Origin: Jaltomata sinuosa
Lineage: Eukaryota > Streptophyta > Magnoliopsida > Solanales > Solanaceae
Assembly: GCA_003996215.1 (NCBI GenBank)
Contig: QJPP01003528.1
Span: forward strand, 167,465 to 231,464
Direction of reading: 5' to 3'
DNA length: 64,000 bases
The translations under genes were made by a program, and so were the position numbers. Positions 34,332 through 46,143 of this stretch are shown here, in pieces; position 1 is the stretch's first letter, and each line of letters starts with the position of its first letter. Below the pieces are notes generated by a model, which saw only the letters and a program-made list of their open reading frames with translations, searched no databases and had not been told where the DNA came from.

Positions 34332-37300
34332 TGTGATGACCCTTCTGGTCATCTTCGCGTTTATGCATTTATTACACTGTTAGAGCCTTCCTGTAGTGGC
34401 CCCAAGTCATTTATGGCTTGCTAGGACTAGTGGTTTGGTGCCCTGGTCATTTGTTTGGTCGTTTTGGTCGTTTGCCTGTTTTAGAGCTTAAATTTAGAAT
34501 ATCGTTGACTTTGGTCAATATTCTTAGCGTACTCAAAATTGAATTCTGACAGTTCCATTAGCTCCAGAGCGATGAGTTTGGTCTAGTTGAACCTTTAGTT
34601 GAGGCCTGAGAACAACCTGTGTGGGTTTTGTGTGGTTTTCTCAGTTTTCAGTCCATTTGGAGTGGAAAGTTCAACTTTGGGTGACTTTTGATGATCGGAG
34701 TGTCAGATTCGAAATTCAACAATTCCATCAGCTCCAGAATATTAAGTTTTGGCTAGGAAGGTGGTTGGTTCGAGTTCCGAGTGAGCCAAACTCATTTTGA
34801 GCCTTTGAGTTCCTTTTCGTTAGTGTTGACTTGGGTCAACATTTCTCCGAAATGACCTTGTATGGGAGTTTTGTTGATTCCGTTGAGTCCAGAATGTTGT
34901 TTTTCACTCTGTTAGCATTATTGGTTTTTGAATATCGGTTTACGATCGTGCCCGAAATATCTTGTGGAGTGTTAGAGAAATTGCAGAAAAATAGTTGCAG
35001 GCCAGCCTTCAGCGCAATCGCGCTAAGGCCAGCGCAATCTCTCTTCAGCGCCTGCCAGCCTTCAGCGTGATCGTGCCCCTCCCAACATTATAGCGCTGAG
35101 GCGCCTGCCACACCCTTCAGCGCTTTTGGCGCTGGCCATTTTCCAGCAGCTATATAAAGCTGGGAGTTCGTTTTTCCAGCATTCTCTCTCACTTTTTCTC
35201 ACTCTAAACTCTAAACTCTCTCCAACAATTTTCTCTATATTGATTCCAATTCTTGGGAAGTCTATTGTGGGTGGATTTTCCGTACTTCTTCGGCGTTTGG
35301 TAAGCTCCATCTTCTCTTGAAATTTCTTAAAACCTCCATTGATGCCCTTCTCTAAGCTTGAGTTCTTGCTTGTGAATTCTGGCCTCCCAGCTGGTGCATG
35401 CTCGTGGGAGTGGTAAATTATCCTTATTGACTCGGGTTTTCGCCTCTGTGGTATATAATCCTTGCCCAATTTCCGTTCTTTTTCATGAATTTCCACTCCT
35501 TAAACCCCAATCTTTGCGGGCTGATTTGGCGCCCTTCCTCTTGGCTAATTGTGCTCAAATTTGGAGCATGCCCTCTTGGCACCATTGGGGTCATCATGGC
35601 TCTTTTAATTTTTGATTTCGGGTTGTAGGACCCGCAGACCCGCTTTCAACCCGGCTATAATTGTAGCAATATGGGTACTGTTAGACTCATTTTAACGTTA
35701 TATTTATGAATTTGATAGTTTGATTCTCGTTCGGAGCTTCTCGGAGCAGCTCGACCTCGGATATCATTGTTCCTGCAGCTTGTCATCGGACGACAGATAG
35801 GTTACGGCTTAACTCCCTAGACTTCACATATAAAAATTATACTAGTTGGCATCCTTGGGTTGGGTTATTAGGTTGGTACCACAGACCTTGACTGCTTTTT
35901 CATGATTCATCTTATTTCGTTCCTCCGTTGTGTGTAGTATTCCTATTAGTTGGTGTATTTATTACCCTTGTGACCCCGTGAGGTCTTGTTGACTCTGGAA
36001 CATAGACGGTGGGATTATTGGGAATTTCCACAAGTCCCGGACATAGAAATATCCTTCTAGGCTGGTTATGCTTGCTGAGTAGCTTCGGAGCATGTGCAGG
36101 GCCGTTAGGTTGATTGTGAGCTGCCGGGCAACTATTTGTGATGATCATATCATTTCCATGCATATAAAGAGGTTTTCCACGTTTTATTATGGTTTTTGGC
36201 TTCGGGCATGCGAAAACCGATTTTCTAAACCTTGCATGGCCCCGGGGGCCCGTTTTTGATGAAATTATATTTGGAAATAATTTGACTTGCTACGTGGATC
36301 TTATTGGGGGTAAAAGAAGGTTAAAATATGGTTTTATCATGATTTACTACTATTGCTAGGCTCGACCGGGTCGGAGTGCTAGCTGAGTTTTCTCACTGAT
36401 TTGAAATGGCTTTAGGCTCAGCTGGGTTGAGCATCTGAGAGATTTTACTACTGTTTTAGACCCGGTTGTGCCCGGGCACCCTTGGAAGTGTTTTGAGACA
36501 TATTTCTCACGGTTTTAGTCCTAGAAAAGTCCTAGACATGCATATTTGAGACTTAGCCACTAGATTGAACCCGGACTCAATTTCAGAGGAAACATTTTGA
36601 TTTCAAGATTTAGTATGGGGTATGGGACCTCCATGGACCTTGTCGCTCCGGGCCAGGTGCTTCGGGCCGCATATGCCGGGGGCAAGGGTATACAGTGGAG
36701 TAGAGGTATATGGGCAGAGTCCTTCCATGGAACCTGCCTGCTGGGCCCGATCGGCACGGGATGAGGTACATACAAAGATTCTATTTCACCTTGAGGTAAT
36801 CATGCATCATATCATCCATTGTTTGAGATACCACCCTTGTTTGCTATTTGTTATTGTACGCTCCGGTAGTATGGGATGCCGGAGGGTTTGTATTCACTTG
36901 ATTGTGTTCCTCGGTTGTATGGGTGGACAAGGGACTGTAGGTAGACTCTCTTTACTTAATTACAGATTTGTTCTCTACTACGATTATAAGTGTGGAATTG
37001 GACTTGCTAGACCGTTACTTATGGATTTGAGAATTGGCATGGTTTGGGTGTTTATTCACTCTATTTATCGAGCATGTCTACTTTATCCTTCCCTTCCATT
37101 CTATATACTTGAGATTACCGGTATACCATCCCTGCTAGAACTTATCTATATATACTATTTTTGCGAGAATCCCAGGTGCTTTATTCTCTTTTCACCTGTG
37201 TCTGCCATGTATATATTCTATTTGCTAGCGTTGCTTGTGCTTTCGGTTGCCTTTCCTCTGGGCTAGTTCTTGTGTACTTTATCGTTGATTTCTGTGACTG

Positions 37301-37852
37301 TTTGTTTATACTATGCCTGCTACTGTTTTTTTACTTTATATATGCCCAGTCGGCTTATGATACCTACTGGGTACCTTATGCTTCGTATTTGGTGCTCACC
37401 CTACCCCCTGCATCTTCATGTGCAGATCCTGGTGTGGGCTATTGTTGTTAGAGCGCCGTAGACTCGTGCGGGCAGCTGTTTTTGGATCATCCAGGCTGAG
37501 GGTGAGCTCTTGGCATTCAGAGCTTGACTTTAGTTTATCCTCGATGTATTTTGTACTCTTGTAGTTTCAGAGACATCATGTATATATTACTTTTGTACCT
37601 TTTGTACTCCTATTGTAGTTCGGCTCATATACACTATGATACCAAGTTTTCGGTTGGTTTAGCTTCCGTTTGTATTTATATTACTCTGGTTATCCAGTTT
37701 ATTCATCTTGTTCCCTTGCTTCTGTTTATTTATTATTCTTCCGCTTAGACTGTTAGAAAGTAGCCCATTACTAACCGTTCTAGGCTACGAGGATTGGTTC
37801 GCCTACTGGGGGATTGTAGGTGCCATCATGACCGAGAGATCAGGTCGTGACA
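34332..37852 (+). mobile_element. solo LTR of the Tekay-like family, 3,521 bp
   Basis: Runs TGTGATGACCC... to ...GGTCGTGACA with perfect target duplication GTAAT (34327-34331 and 37853-37857). The flanks join to the word TACGTAATAGATTAATTATG, which matches other copies of the surrounding repeat (for example near 33711), confirming the empty site. Colinear, in opposite orientation, with 2067-5632 and with the LTRs of 47752-59873. No internal region. U3 has W-box palindromes at 34504-34519 and 34825-34840, a word array at 34985-35146 and TATATAAA at 35151-35158. The 214-codon open frame at 36622-37266 lies in the LTR and is not a convincing gene. Confidence 0.95.
34985..35158 (+). promoter_or_regulatory. 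U3 palindromic word array and TATA box
   Basis: Words CAGCGC, GCGCTAAGG, GCGCTGAGGCGCC, TTTTGGCGCTGG and CAGCGTGATCG alternate in both orientations from 34985 to 35146. TATATAAA follows at 35151-35158, then AGCTGGGAG and a pyrimidine-rich start region. This is the clearest LTR promoter in the window. Transcription start would be about 30 bases downstream (inference). Confidence 0.72.
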
Positions 37853-38706
37853 GTAATAGATTAATTATGCATAAATAATTTTAATACATTTACAATTATA
37901 CGTATAATACAAGTAGAATTGTAATTCCTTTGCACTACAATTATAATACGTATAATAGCTTTATAATACATATTAATGATACGTAATAGACGAGAAACAC
38001 ATATGTAATATTTTTGCAATACATTAAGCACAAACACAATACAAATATAATATATTTTTTTATTTGACTGCAACTCCTTGCTTATAATGCCGTTTCAATA
38101 TAGCTTTATAATATGTATCAATGATATGTAATAGACGAGCAACACAAGTACAATACAAATATAATACATCTTTTATTGACTACAATTGCTTGCTTATAAT
38201 ACCGTTTCAATATAGGTTTTCAATATAGCATTTTATTTTCAGATTTATATTACAATTGTATTGTAAACGATAATAATTGCTACCTCCTTCCACTCATATT
38301 TTTAATACTTATAATGCCGTTTCAATATAGCTTTATAATACGTATTGAGATCAGTCAATGTAATTTCAATATATCTTTATAATACGTATTGATATCAGTT
38401 AATGTCGTTTCAATATCTCTCTCTAATACATAAATCTTTAACAGTATTACAGATATAATACATAATTCCCACCACTGATTTTTACAACTGTAATATAATA
38501 CATTCACAACACAATACAAGTATTCAATGAACATTAAGATTAAAATTTATCAAAAGTTTTCAACTAACAAAAGTTATCCAAAATAACACCTTGAAGTCAA
38601 CAGAATGTATAGTTTTGAAAGCAAGTACACTTTTCAAACAGAATGTATTATTTGAAAGGTAAGTAAGCTATAAAACTGTCTTGATTATTTATTTCGAACA
38701 TTTTTG

Positions 38707-41210
38707 TCAAACATTTATGCAAGTCTTTCGATTGTGACCCGCTTGCCCATAATTGTTGCATGAAATCTTAGATCGCTTGGATTTTTTGCCCTCACCTATT
38801 TTCATTCTCTCTTTTCGTGGTCTTCCAGCTGGTCTTTTTCCAATTGGTGGTAATACAAACTCTGTAGATATATGCAATGGTACCTCCCAGGTTCTTGAAT
38901 CAAAAAGATTGTCTATTTAAAATTGGTATGTTTGCAATAATTTTTCTCTTGTATAATATGGGGAGCAGTATTTCTCATAACCAAGGTTCTATTTAGATAA
39001 AACTGCTAGAGCATGAGGGCATGGAAATTCATCCAACTGAAATCTCTCGCAACTACATTTTCTTTCTCGAAGGTTAACTGTGAAGTGTGTAATACCTTCA
39101 ATAACTGTATGCAAAAACTCAGTCATTTCCCGTACCTACAATCAGTAAAAACTAATCATTTCACAGTTATATTATAATACATTATTTATTCAAGTAATAG
39201 TTGCATAACACAACGAAGAATTGCATTTTGTCTTACCTTCATTTTGTCTGCTTCCTCTTTGTAAAGTTTCAGAATGTCATGGTACTTTTCACCAAGGTGA
39301 TAGGCTGAATATGTAGCCTTTGACCTATTCTTTATTCCATTTTTGAGGTAGCATTCACATGAAATCAAGGAGTGGCAGAACTGGCAGTTCTCTAGCTTCC
39401 TTATTCACTGAATTAATTGTCTCTGCAATATTGGAAGTCATCGTCCAATTTCTATTTACCGGGGCATGCACACGTGACCACTTCATGTACCCAATATCAT
39501 GCAAGTAGTCTTTAACTCTTTTGTCTATCTCTTCAACCTTTTTCATATTTTGATTAAACCCCAATTGTGTGGAAGCCCTTGCCATTGAGTAGAACAACTC
39601 AGTTATCTTGTATTGACTCTTCTTGAAATTTTTTATTATGTTCTTCCACAAATGCCACATGCAAGCAAAGTGAGGAACTCCATTATAAACTGCTGTAGTT
39701 GCTTTAATAATGCTATCATGTCTATCCAAAACCACAATCACCATTGGTCTCTGACCATATGCAACTCTGAATTGCTCGAAAAACCAACGCCATGATGCAT
39801 AATTTTCTGAATCCACAACTACATAAGCCAATGGCAGTATACTTCCTACACAGTACACGACTATTTGTTATTAATACAACATAAATACAAATCTAACACA
39901 TAACTGGACTTTACTAAATAAACATACTGTTAAAATAATTAACCTGCTGCATCCAATGTGCTGGCTGTTAGCATTGTTCCCTTGTATGCGGCTTTAAGGA
40001 AACCCATCAACGACCACAACTAGCCTACAATACTCTCATCCCTTTATTGATGCATTTAGCGCCACAAATGCATAAAAAAATGATCATCATCTACCTTGTG
40101 CAATTTCACATGTGAACCTGGATAGGTTTTTTTCAACCTGAAAAAGTAGCTAGGCAGTCTAGCGTATGAATAACCAGGATCACCTCTCACTAATTCTAAA
40201 GCCTTTTCCTTAGCTCTCCAAGCCTGCATATACGTTAATGTTATACCATATTCATCTAACATCTGCGTTTATATCTCCCTTGGGGTATACTGTGTTTTTG
40301 TTTCAACAACTTTGCTCACTATAAGAGCCCCAACAACTGATGTTGTTGCTTCTCTTTCACAAGTGAAATTGACCCCTAGCAGACATGCGTGTTTACTGAT
40401 ATATCCTCTAACCTTAAATAATTTGGTCTTGTGCAAACTTGATGCTCGTAAACTCCAATCACAATTTTCACTCAAGCATTTAATTACATAACTATAATAA
40501 ATACATTAGAACAAGTTCGCAATAACTTTTTAGAGGTACTGTTAGAACACAAAATGCCAAACTTGAATTGAAATATAGAATAGATGTTATACCTGTCTGC
40601 ATTCGATCGTATAACCTTGAATTAAAATTTGTGCATAATAGCATGATGCTTCATTGCACTCACTAGAATATTCTTTCACTTATAGACTTGATTTTCTTCA
40701 ATCAATTCCAGTTTAGGGTTAGTTATGATGGCACATCAAATGTATGAATACTCCTGAATTTTTTCACTTGTTCCCATACCAACATCCTCAATTGCATCAG
40801 TCATACAAATTATTGAATTAAAATGGTATGAATATAAAAATTCAGAGGAAGAATTTATATCAGATGCGCACAACAATAAAATCAAGCTTGATTCATTCTC
40901 CTCAACCATTAATTCTAGTGTTGTGATACACAAAAGACAGATTGTGATATCTCGTTTATCCTTTTTCAGTTCAACATACACTCGTACTCCCATATCATTC
41001 CGTATTTCCATTGGATCACACCAGTCATTGATTTTGTAATACTTACTTTTTTAACAGAAGTATCATTGATGATTGAGTCATAATTATTAAAATAAGAGTG
41101 TCGTAGCTTGAATCAGTACTTATAACTACATCATCTACTTTGTAATGCTCATAATTGTTGCTACTGTCCCATCTTCCATTGAAGTAAACCATAACAGCCA
41201 AACTATCCAT
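38707..41210 (-). pseudogene. MuDR-type transposase relic of the MULE
   Basis: Minus strand. ATG at 41208-41210 opens MDSLAVMVYFNGRWDSSNNY, typical of the N-terminus of MuDR transposases. The DNA-binding MuDR block lies at about 40480-40270 (CDWSLRASSLHKTKLFKVR). The MULE catalytic domain at 39858-39355 shows PLAYVVVDSENYASWRWFF with a catalytic Asp, VLDRHDSIIKA, and the ACMWHLWKN element. A SWIM zinc finger (CSCERFQLDEFPCPHALAV) follows at about 39055-39000. The C-terminal knuckle ends near 38715 as CNNYGQAGHNRKTC, with Tyr in place of the second cysteine, and stop TGA at 38707-38709. Frame breaks occur near 40735, 40265, 40050, 39870 and others; some could be introns (AT-rich gaps at 39870-39950 and 39120-39235), but in-frame stops remain, so it looks inactive. 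Confidence 0.85.
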
Positions 41211-41540
41211 TCTTTAATATGAATTGTGCCTATCAAAAATTATAAAATTTTGTATTATAGAAGATCTTATATACCAAAACCAAACCTAACTCATGTAGTA
41301 TGAATACATTTACAATTCACCAATTACAGTTGTTTGGAAGTAGAAACAAATTAATTTTAACATAAATTGGCTAACATCAACCACATAAAACAAAGCATAA
41401 ACCTAAATCATAAGCAGATATCGGCCTTACTATAAATTATCTGATAATAACAATCAACATACAGTTGTAATTTAATTATTACTATTTGAAATCAGTCACA
41501 AATCATCAAATCTATGTGAATAAATGGAAGTTCCATTCTA

Positions 41541-41917
41541 AATCCTAAATCACCTGAAATAAATCTAACAAAATCAAAAGCAAATGAATGAAATCAGAAG
41601 AACATTATCAATTCACAATCCTAAATCGCCTGAAATAAATCTAAAGAAATCAGAAGCAGATGAATGAAATCAGAAGAACATTATCAATTCACAATCCTAA
41701 ATCGCTTGAAATAAATCTAACGAAATCAGAAGCAGATGAATGAAATCAGAAGAACATTATCAATTCACAATTCTAAATCTCCTGAAATAAATATAACGAA
41801 ATCAGAAGCAGATGAAAAAAATTAGAAGAACATTATCAATTCACAATCCTAAATCGTCTGAAATAAATCTAACGAAATTAGAAGAAGATGAATGAAATCA
41901 GAAGAACATTATCAATC
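41541..41917. repeat. 76-bp minisatellite, five copies
   Basis: The word AATCCTAAAT (one copy AATTCTAAAT) recurs at 41541, 41617, 41693, 41769 and 41845, spacing exactly 76 each time. Each unit carries GAAATAAATCTAA, GAAATCAGAAGCAGATG and GAACATTATCAATTC variants. It lies about 330 bases upstream of the transposase ATG, between the gene and the right TIR. Confidence 0.92.
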
Positions 41918-42234
41918 GGTTGAAATTAGTAAAAAAAAAGTCGATTAATTATTAAAATAAAGGACATGCAACTGCGATTCAACAATGTAATTCTGAATAT
42001 TGTTAAAACAAAGCATATATGAATTTCAGCTAAAATTTACTGAAATCAACGATAATAACAGTCGACATACAACTACAATTCAATTATTATAGTGAATTTG
42101 AACCTAAATTGACTGAAATCAATGTTTAACTTACCAGTAATTTGAAGATTTTTATTAAAATCTCCAATAAATCGTCAGTTTATACTTGAATTAAGGCTGT
42201 ATAAAAGGAAAGAGCCGTATATAATTGTTTTCTT

Positions 42235-42420
42235 TTATTATTGGTAAGAAAAATAAGGTTATAAATTGAAAGAGTAAAATCTATACTAAATTCTGTAATA
42301 AAAGTTTAATAGTCTATTATGTAAAAAGCCCCAACCATGGTTTTAAGTACACAGTTTTAATAGCCCATAGTTTTAAGCAAATGGTTTTGCGACATAGATA
42401 ATTTTTTTTTGTGTATAAAG
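42235..42420 (-). repeat. right terminal inverted repeat of the MULE
   Basis: Reverse complement partner of 28314-28480. The end reads ...TTTGTGTATAAAG. The matching blocks are listed under the left repeat. Confidence 0.7.
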
Positions 42421-43016
42421 ATTGCTCATGCACACCACACATTTTATAGTGGTCGAAATTCCAAAATTGACAAAATTTCCAGAAGAAAAATATCAATTCC
42501 CTTTCCTCCGTGTTTCCCTTTCCCGACCACCACTCCACCGATATCCGGCACTCTCCAAATAACTTCAGCAAAGTCAACTAGATCTACCACCCTTCTCCCT
42601 CACTCTCTATCCTTACTGGCCATTGGAGCTCCAACCACGAGCTCCACCACCACGAAACCTGACCCAAGCCGCAAGAATGCCAACTCCGGCGAAACCAACC
42701 TCCACGAACCACCAAACAACACCAACCTCCCACTTTTTCCATTTCTTCTCACTCACCACAACCAGCGACACCACTGCTCGAGTATCGTTATTAATGGCGA
42801 GCTCCGAGCTCCCACACAAACCAGAAACCTCAGCGAATCGAATACACCACCCATCACTGCTCCACTATATTTCTTTCACGCTGGAGCTCCGATGAACAGT
42901 TCCACCACCCAGATGCCCCCATCATTTCTCCCTCTTCTCCGTCCAACAACTCCAGCCACCAACACCCAAAACCAAGCACCCTTCCCTTGTTTTCAGACCC
43001 ACATCAACAATGATGG
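42421..43016 (+). other. LTR-like segment with a Pro/Thr/Ser-rich open frame
   Basis: Between the MULE and the copia element, an open frame (from about 42409) encodes a Pro/Thr/Ser/His-rich low-complexity protein without known motifs. Past the copia insertion the frame stays open from 46497 (HCSISSAPPSTTSRF) to a stop near 46559. I read the segment as part of the split Tat/Ogre-like LTR, whose leader regions often have such C-rich composition, rather than as a gene. No introns or homology support coding. Confidence 0.4.
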
Positions 43017-43349
43017 TGTTAATTATCTCTTAAATATTTCCCTTGTATATTTTAGGAAACTCACAATTCCTATTGGTTTAGGATACTTTTTGTGCTAATG
43101 AATTTGGAAAAGGAACGTATAGTCCTTGTAGGATTGTGAGAACCTTTTTCTTATAGGTTTGGGACTATTTGGGATCAAGTTAGGGATTCTAAAAATAGTG
43201 TAAACTTCTCTTCTTTCATAGTGAAAAACCCTCTCTCCTTTTGCTTGGAGGATTAGGCCTAGATGAACCTGGTTAATTTCTTGTGTTATTTCTGTTTTCT
43301 ATTTTCTTCATATGTGATTGTGTGCTAGTTAACCCACAATATTTTTACA
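43017..43349 (+). repeat. 5' LTR of the copia element
   Basis: Starts TGTTAATTATCTC and ends ATTTTTACA. Shares 'ccttgtatattttaggaaac' and 'ttggaggattaggcctagat'-type blocks with 46144-46491. Confidence 0.9.
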
Positions 43350-43402
43350 ATAATTTATATCAGAGCAAGGTTAAGATTTTCTACACATAGTCAAGGGTTA
43401 AG

Positions 43403-46071
43403 ATGTCTCCATCATCTTTAACAAAGTATAAAGTAGGAAAATTCGATGGGGGATCCAATTTCAATCTATGGAAGATTAGAATGAAATCGTTCCTAGTATT
43501 ATAAAGGTTATGAAAGGCAATTGAAGAAGCTTTTCCTGAGGAGATAAAAGAGTCAAAAAGGACAGACCTGAAAGAGAGGACTTTGAGTGCGATCTTCATG
43601 AGTGTTATAGATAGTGTTCTTCGAGAAATTGCTGAAGAAAAATCTGCAGCAATAGCATGAAAGAAGCTGAAAGATCTGTATTCTAAGAAATTGCTGACAG
43701 ATCACTTCTACTTGAAAAAGTGATTGAACAATCTTCGAATGAATGATGGTACACCGGTTAAAACTCACCTTGATGAATTTAATTCAATTAAAATGGACTT
43801 GAAGAATGTTGATATCAAAATTGAGAGTGAGAATCAGACCTTGATCGTGTTATGTTCTTTACCATGATACTTTTGATGATACGTTATTATATGGAAAAGA
43901 TAGTATTTCACTGGATGATGTTAGTAATGTACTAAAATCTAAAGAGTTGAAGAAGAGCTTTCCAGATAGCAGAATTGAGGGTGAAGGTCTCCTGAGTAGG
44001 GGAAGAACACAATACAAAGACTTTAATAAGAAAAATTCTAACACCTGATCAAAGTGTAGAGCAAGAAAGAAGAACTGCTATGAGTGCGGGGAGCAAGCTC
44101 ACTACAAAAGATTGTCCTAAGCTAAAAGAGAAAAGAGGGAAGCAGAAAGTTAATTACTCAATAAATATTATTGACACTAGCAACATTTCTGATGATAATG
44201 ACTATGTAGGGGAAGTTTATGCTGCAAGTTCTGATCATAAACATAATTCCTGGGTTCTTGATTCTGGTGTAACTTTTCACATGTGTTCACAGAGAAACTA
44301 GTTTGCAACTTAGAAGCAGACGAGTGAGACTGTCTATCTAGGTGATGATAATCCATTAGAGTTAGAGGGAATTAATAATATCAAATTGAGAATGTCCAAT
44401 GGCGTTATCAGAAATATTGAATGTTGGCATGTTCCTCGAATGAAGAGGAATTTGATTCCTCTATCGACTTTGGATGATCAAAGATATAAGTTTCACTTAG
44501 AGATTGGAACATTTAAAGTTTGTAAAGGATCCATGATACTCATGAAGGGTAAGCTGCATTCTAGACTATATTATCTTCAAGCCAGTGTAGTTGAAGGGGA
44601 ATCAATTGTAGCTTCTGGAAGTAGTGATTCGAATCAGTCTCAATTGTGGCACTTACGGCTTGGTCATATAAACGACAAGGGATTGTCTTTGTTGAGCAAG
44701 AAAAATTTATTGGATGGATACAAAAATTAAGCTTTAAATTTTTGTGAACATTGTGTGTTTGATAAGCAAACAAGGGTAAAGTTTAGTAAAAAAGTAGAGC
44801 ACAAGACCAAAGACAAGTTAGATTATATACTTCAAACTTGTGGGGTCCAAACAGAGTTTCCTCCAAAAGTGGTGCCAGGTACTTTATGACTTTGATTGAT
44901 GATTACTCAAAAATGGTATGAGTGTATTTTCTAAAAATAAAAAATAAGGCATTTCTGACATTTGTTAAATGGAAGACGATGGTTGAGAGGCAGACTGAAA
45001 AAGAAGTCAAGCATCTTCGAACTGACAATGAGTTGGAATTTTATAACTTAGAGTTCAATGAGTTCTGCAGCAGAGAGGGCATAGTGAGACACCACACTTG
45101 TGTTAGAACACCATAACAAAATGGTGTTATAGAATATATGAACAGAATACTTTGTGATAGGGCACGAAGTATGCTTTCACACTCATGTGTTAGCAAGAAA
45201 TTTTGGGCTGAAGTAATCAATACAGCTTGCTATTTGGTCAATAGATCTCAATCCATAAATATTGAACTCAAAACTCCTTTTTAGGTTTGGTCTAATTCAC
45301 ATGCTAATTATTCAAATTTGAGAATATTTGGTTGTCCTGCTTATGCTCATGTGAGGGATGGAGAACTTGAACCGAGGGCAAAGAAGTGCATATTTCTAAG
45401 GTATCCAACCGGAGTGAAAGGTTACATCACGGTGCACAGATCAAAAGACTCCAGGGTTAATTATTAGTAGGGATGTGACATTCAATGAATCTGCCTCACT
45501 GGACAGTCAAAAGGAGAAGGCAATAGCAGAAACAGATCATGGTGTTAGTGAACGCATAGAGCTAGAAATTGAATCTCCACTAGCTCAGCCCAGTAGTTCA
45601 GAAGTGGAGGAGGTGCAAAACCTTAATCAAGATGATAATATTGATGCACCTATGCAACAATAATTGTATAGCATCGCAACAAGAAGAGAGAAGAGTGTGA
45701 TCAATCGATCAAAAAAGTTTGCAAATGTAGTTGATGAAATTGTTTCTGGATATGCAAATTTTGTAGAATTTGCCTTGACAATTGCAGAGATCATTGACGT
45801 GCTTGATCCTAATAGCTATAAAGAAACTATTTATGGTTCAAAAGCAGATCGATGGTTTGATGCTATGGGTAAAGAGATTGAGTCACTTCACAAGTATCAA
45901 ACATAAAAAATTGGTTCATTTCCAAAGGAACAAAAAGTAGTAGTCTGCAAAAGGATTGTTGATGAGAAGAAAGTGTCTACACATGATAATGAGGTAGATA
46001 TGATGACCAAGACTATCCCGACCAATAAGTTTAGGCATTGCCTAGACTTGATTGATGTGTGTAATACTTAG
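43403..46071 (+). pseudogene. copia gag-pol relic lacking RT and RNase H
   Basis: ATG 43403 opens gag with VGKFDGGSNFNLWKIRMKS, the standard copia gag start. The zinc knuckle CYECGEQAHYKR is at about 44076-44111, followed by a small frameshift before CPKLKEKRG. The protease active site is WVLDSGVTFHMC (about 44248-44283). The pre-integrase HHCC region is LWHLRLGH...CEHCVFDKQ (44644-44770). Integrase fragments include LRTDNELEF and GVIEYMNRILCDRARS (45127-45170). The N-terminal RT fragment ADRWFDAMGKEIESL (about 45846-45888) continues to about 45965, then jumps to an RNase H C-terminal piece VDMMTKTIPTNKF: about 1.3 kb or more of RT/RNase H is absent. Stops and frameshifts are frequent. Confidence 0.87.
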
Positions 46072-46143
46072 TGAGCCGTCTGAGAGCAAGGCGAATAGAT
46101 GTTGTTCCTATTGATGAAATGAATTCAAGACAAGGGAAAGATT

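Larger units (their letters stand above)
32650..38530. repeat. A+T-rich higher-order tandem repeat field, split by a solo LTR
   Basis: The field is built from short words (AATACAAATATAATACATC, TTTCAATATAGCTTTATAATACG, TGATACGTAATAGACGAG, 'cttgcttataataccg'). The landmark CTTGCTTATAATACCG-like word recurs at 32933, 33434, 34037 and 38189; spacings are 501, 603 and, after removing 3,526 bases of solo LTR, 626. It fills the whole interval between the convergent 3' ends of the two MULE genes. No open frames of note. The solo LTR at 34332-37852 is a later insertion. Confidence 0.8.
28314..42420. mobile_element. giant Mutator-like element (MULE), about 14.1 kb with nested solo LTR
   Basis: Long imperfect terminal inverted repeats (28314-28480 and 42235-42420) enclose a MuDR-type transposase relic on the minus strand (38707-41210) and a DUF1985-type gene relic on the plus strand (29051-32603). 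The two genes converge on an A+T-rich repeat field. Removing the solo LTR (34332-37852 plus one target copy) leaves about 10.6 kb. A 9-base target duplication could not be found, so the extreme ends may be off by some bases. Confidence 0.78.

Noticed and set aside
36622..37266. A 214-codon open frame on the plus strand
   Set aside because: It lies wholly inside the solo LTR 34332-37852; equivalent frames in other LTR copies are broken or shifted, and no domain is recognisable.
28270..42450. A 9-bp target duplication for the MULE
   Set aside because: I compared the flanks 28285-28315 and 42415-42445 and found only short matches (CATG, GATT); none is convincing, so none is reported as a feature.
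42409..43098. A 229-codon Pro/Thr-rich open frame as a host gene
   Set aside because: Low complexity, no introns or motifs, starts in the MULE end and finishes inside the copia LTR; better read as LTR/leader sequence.
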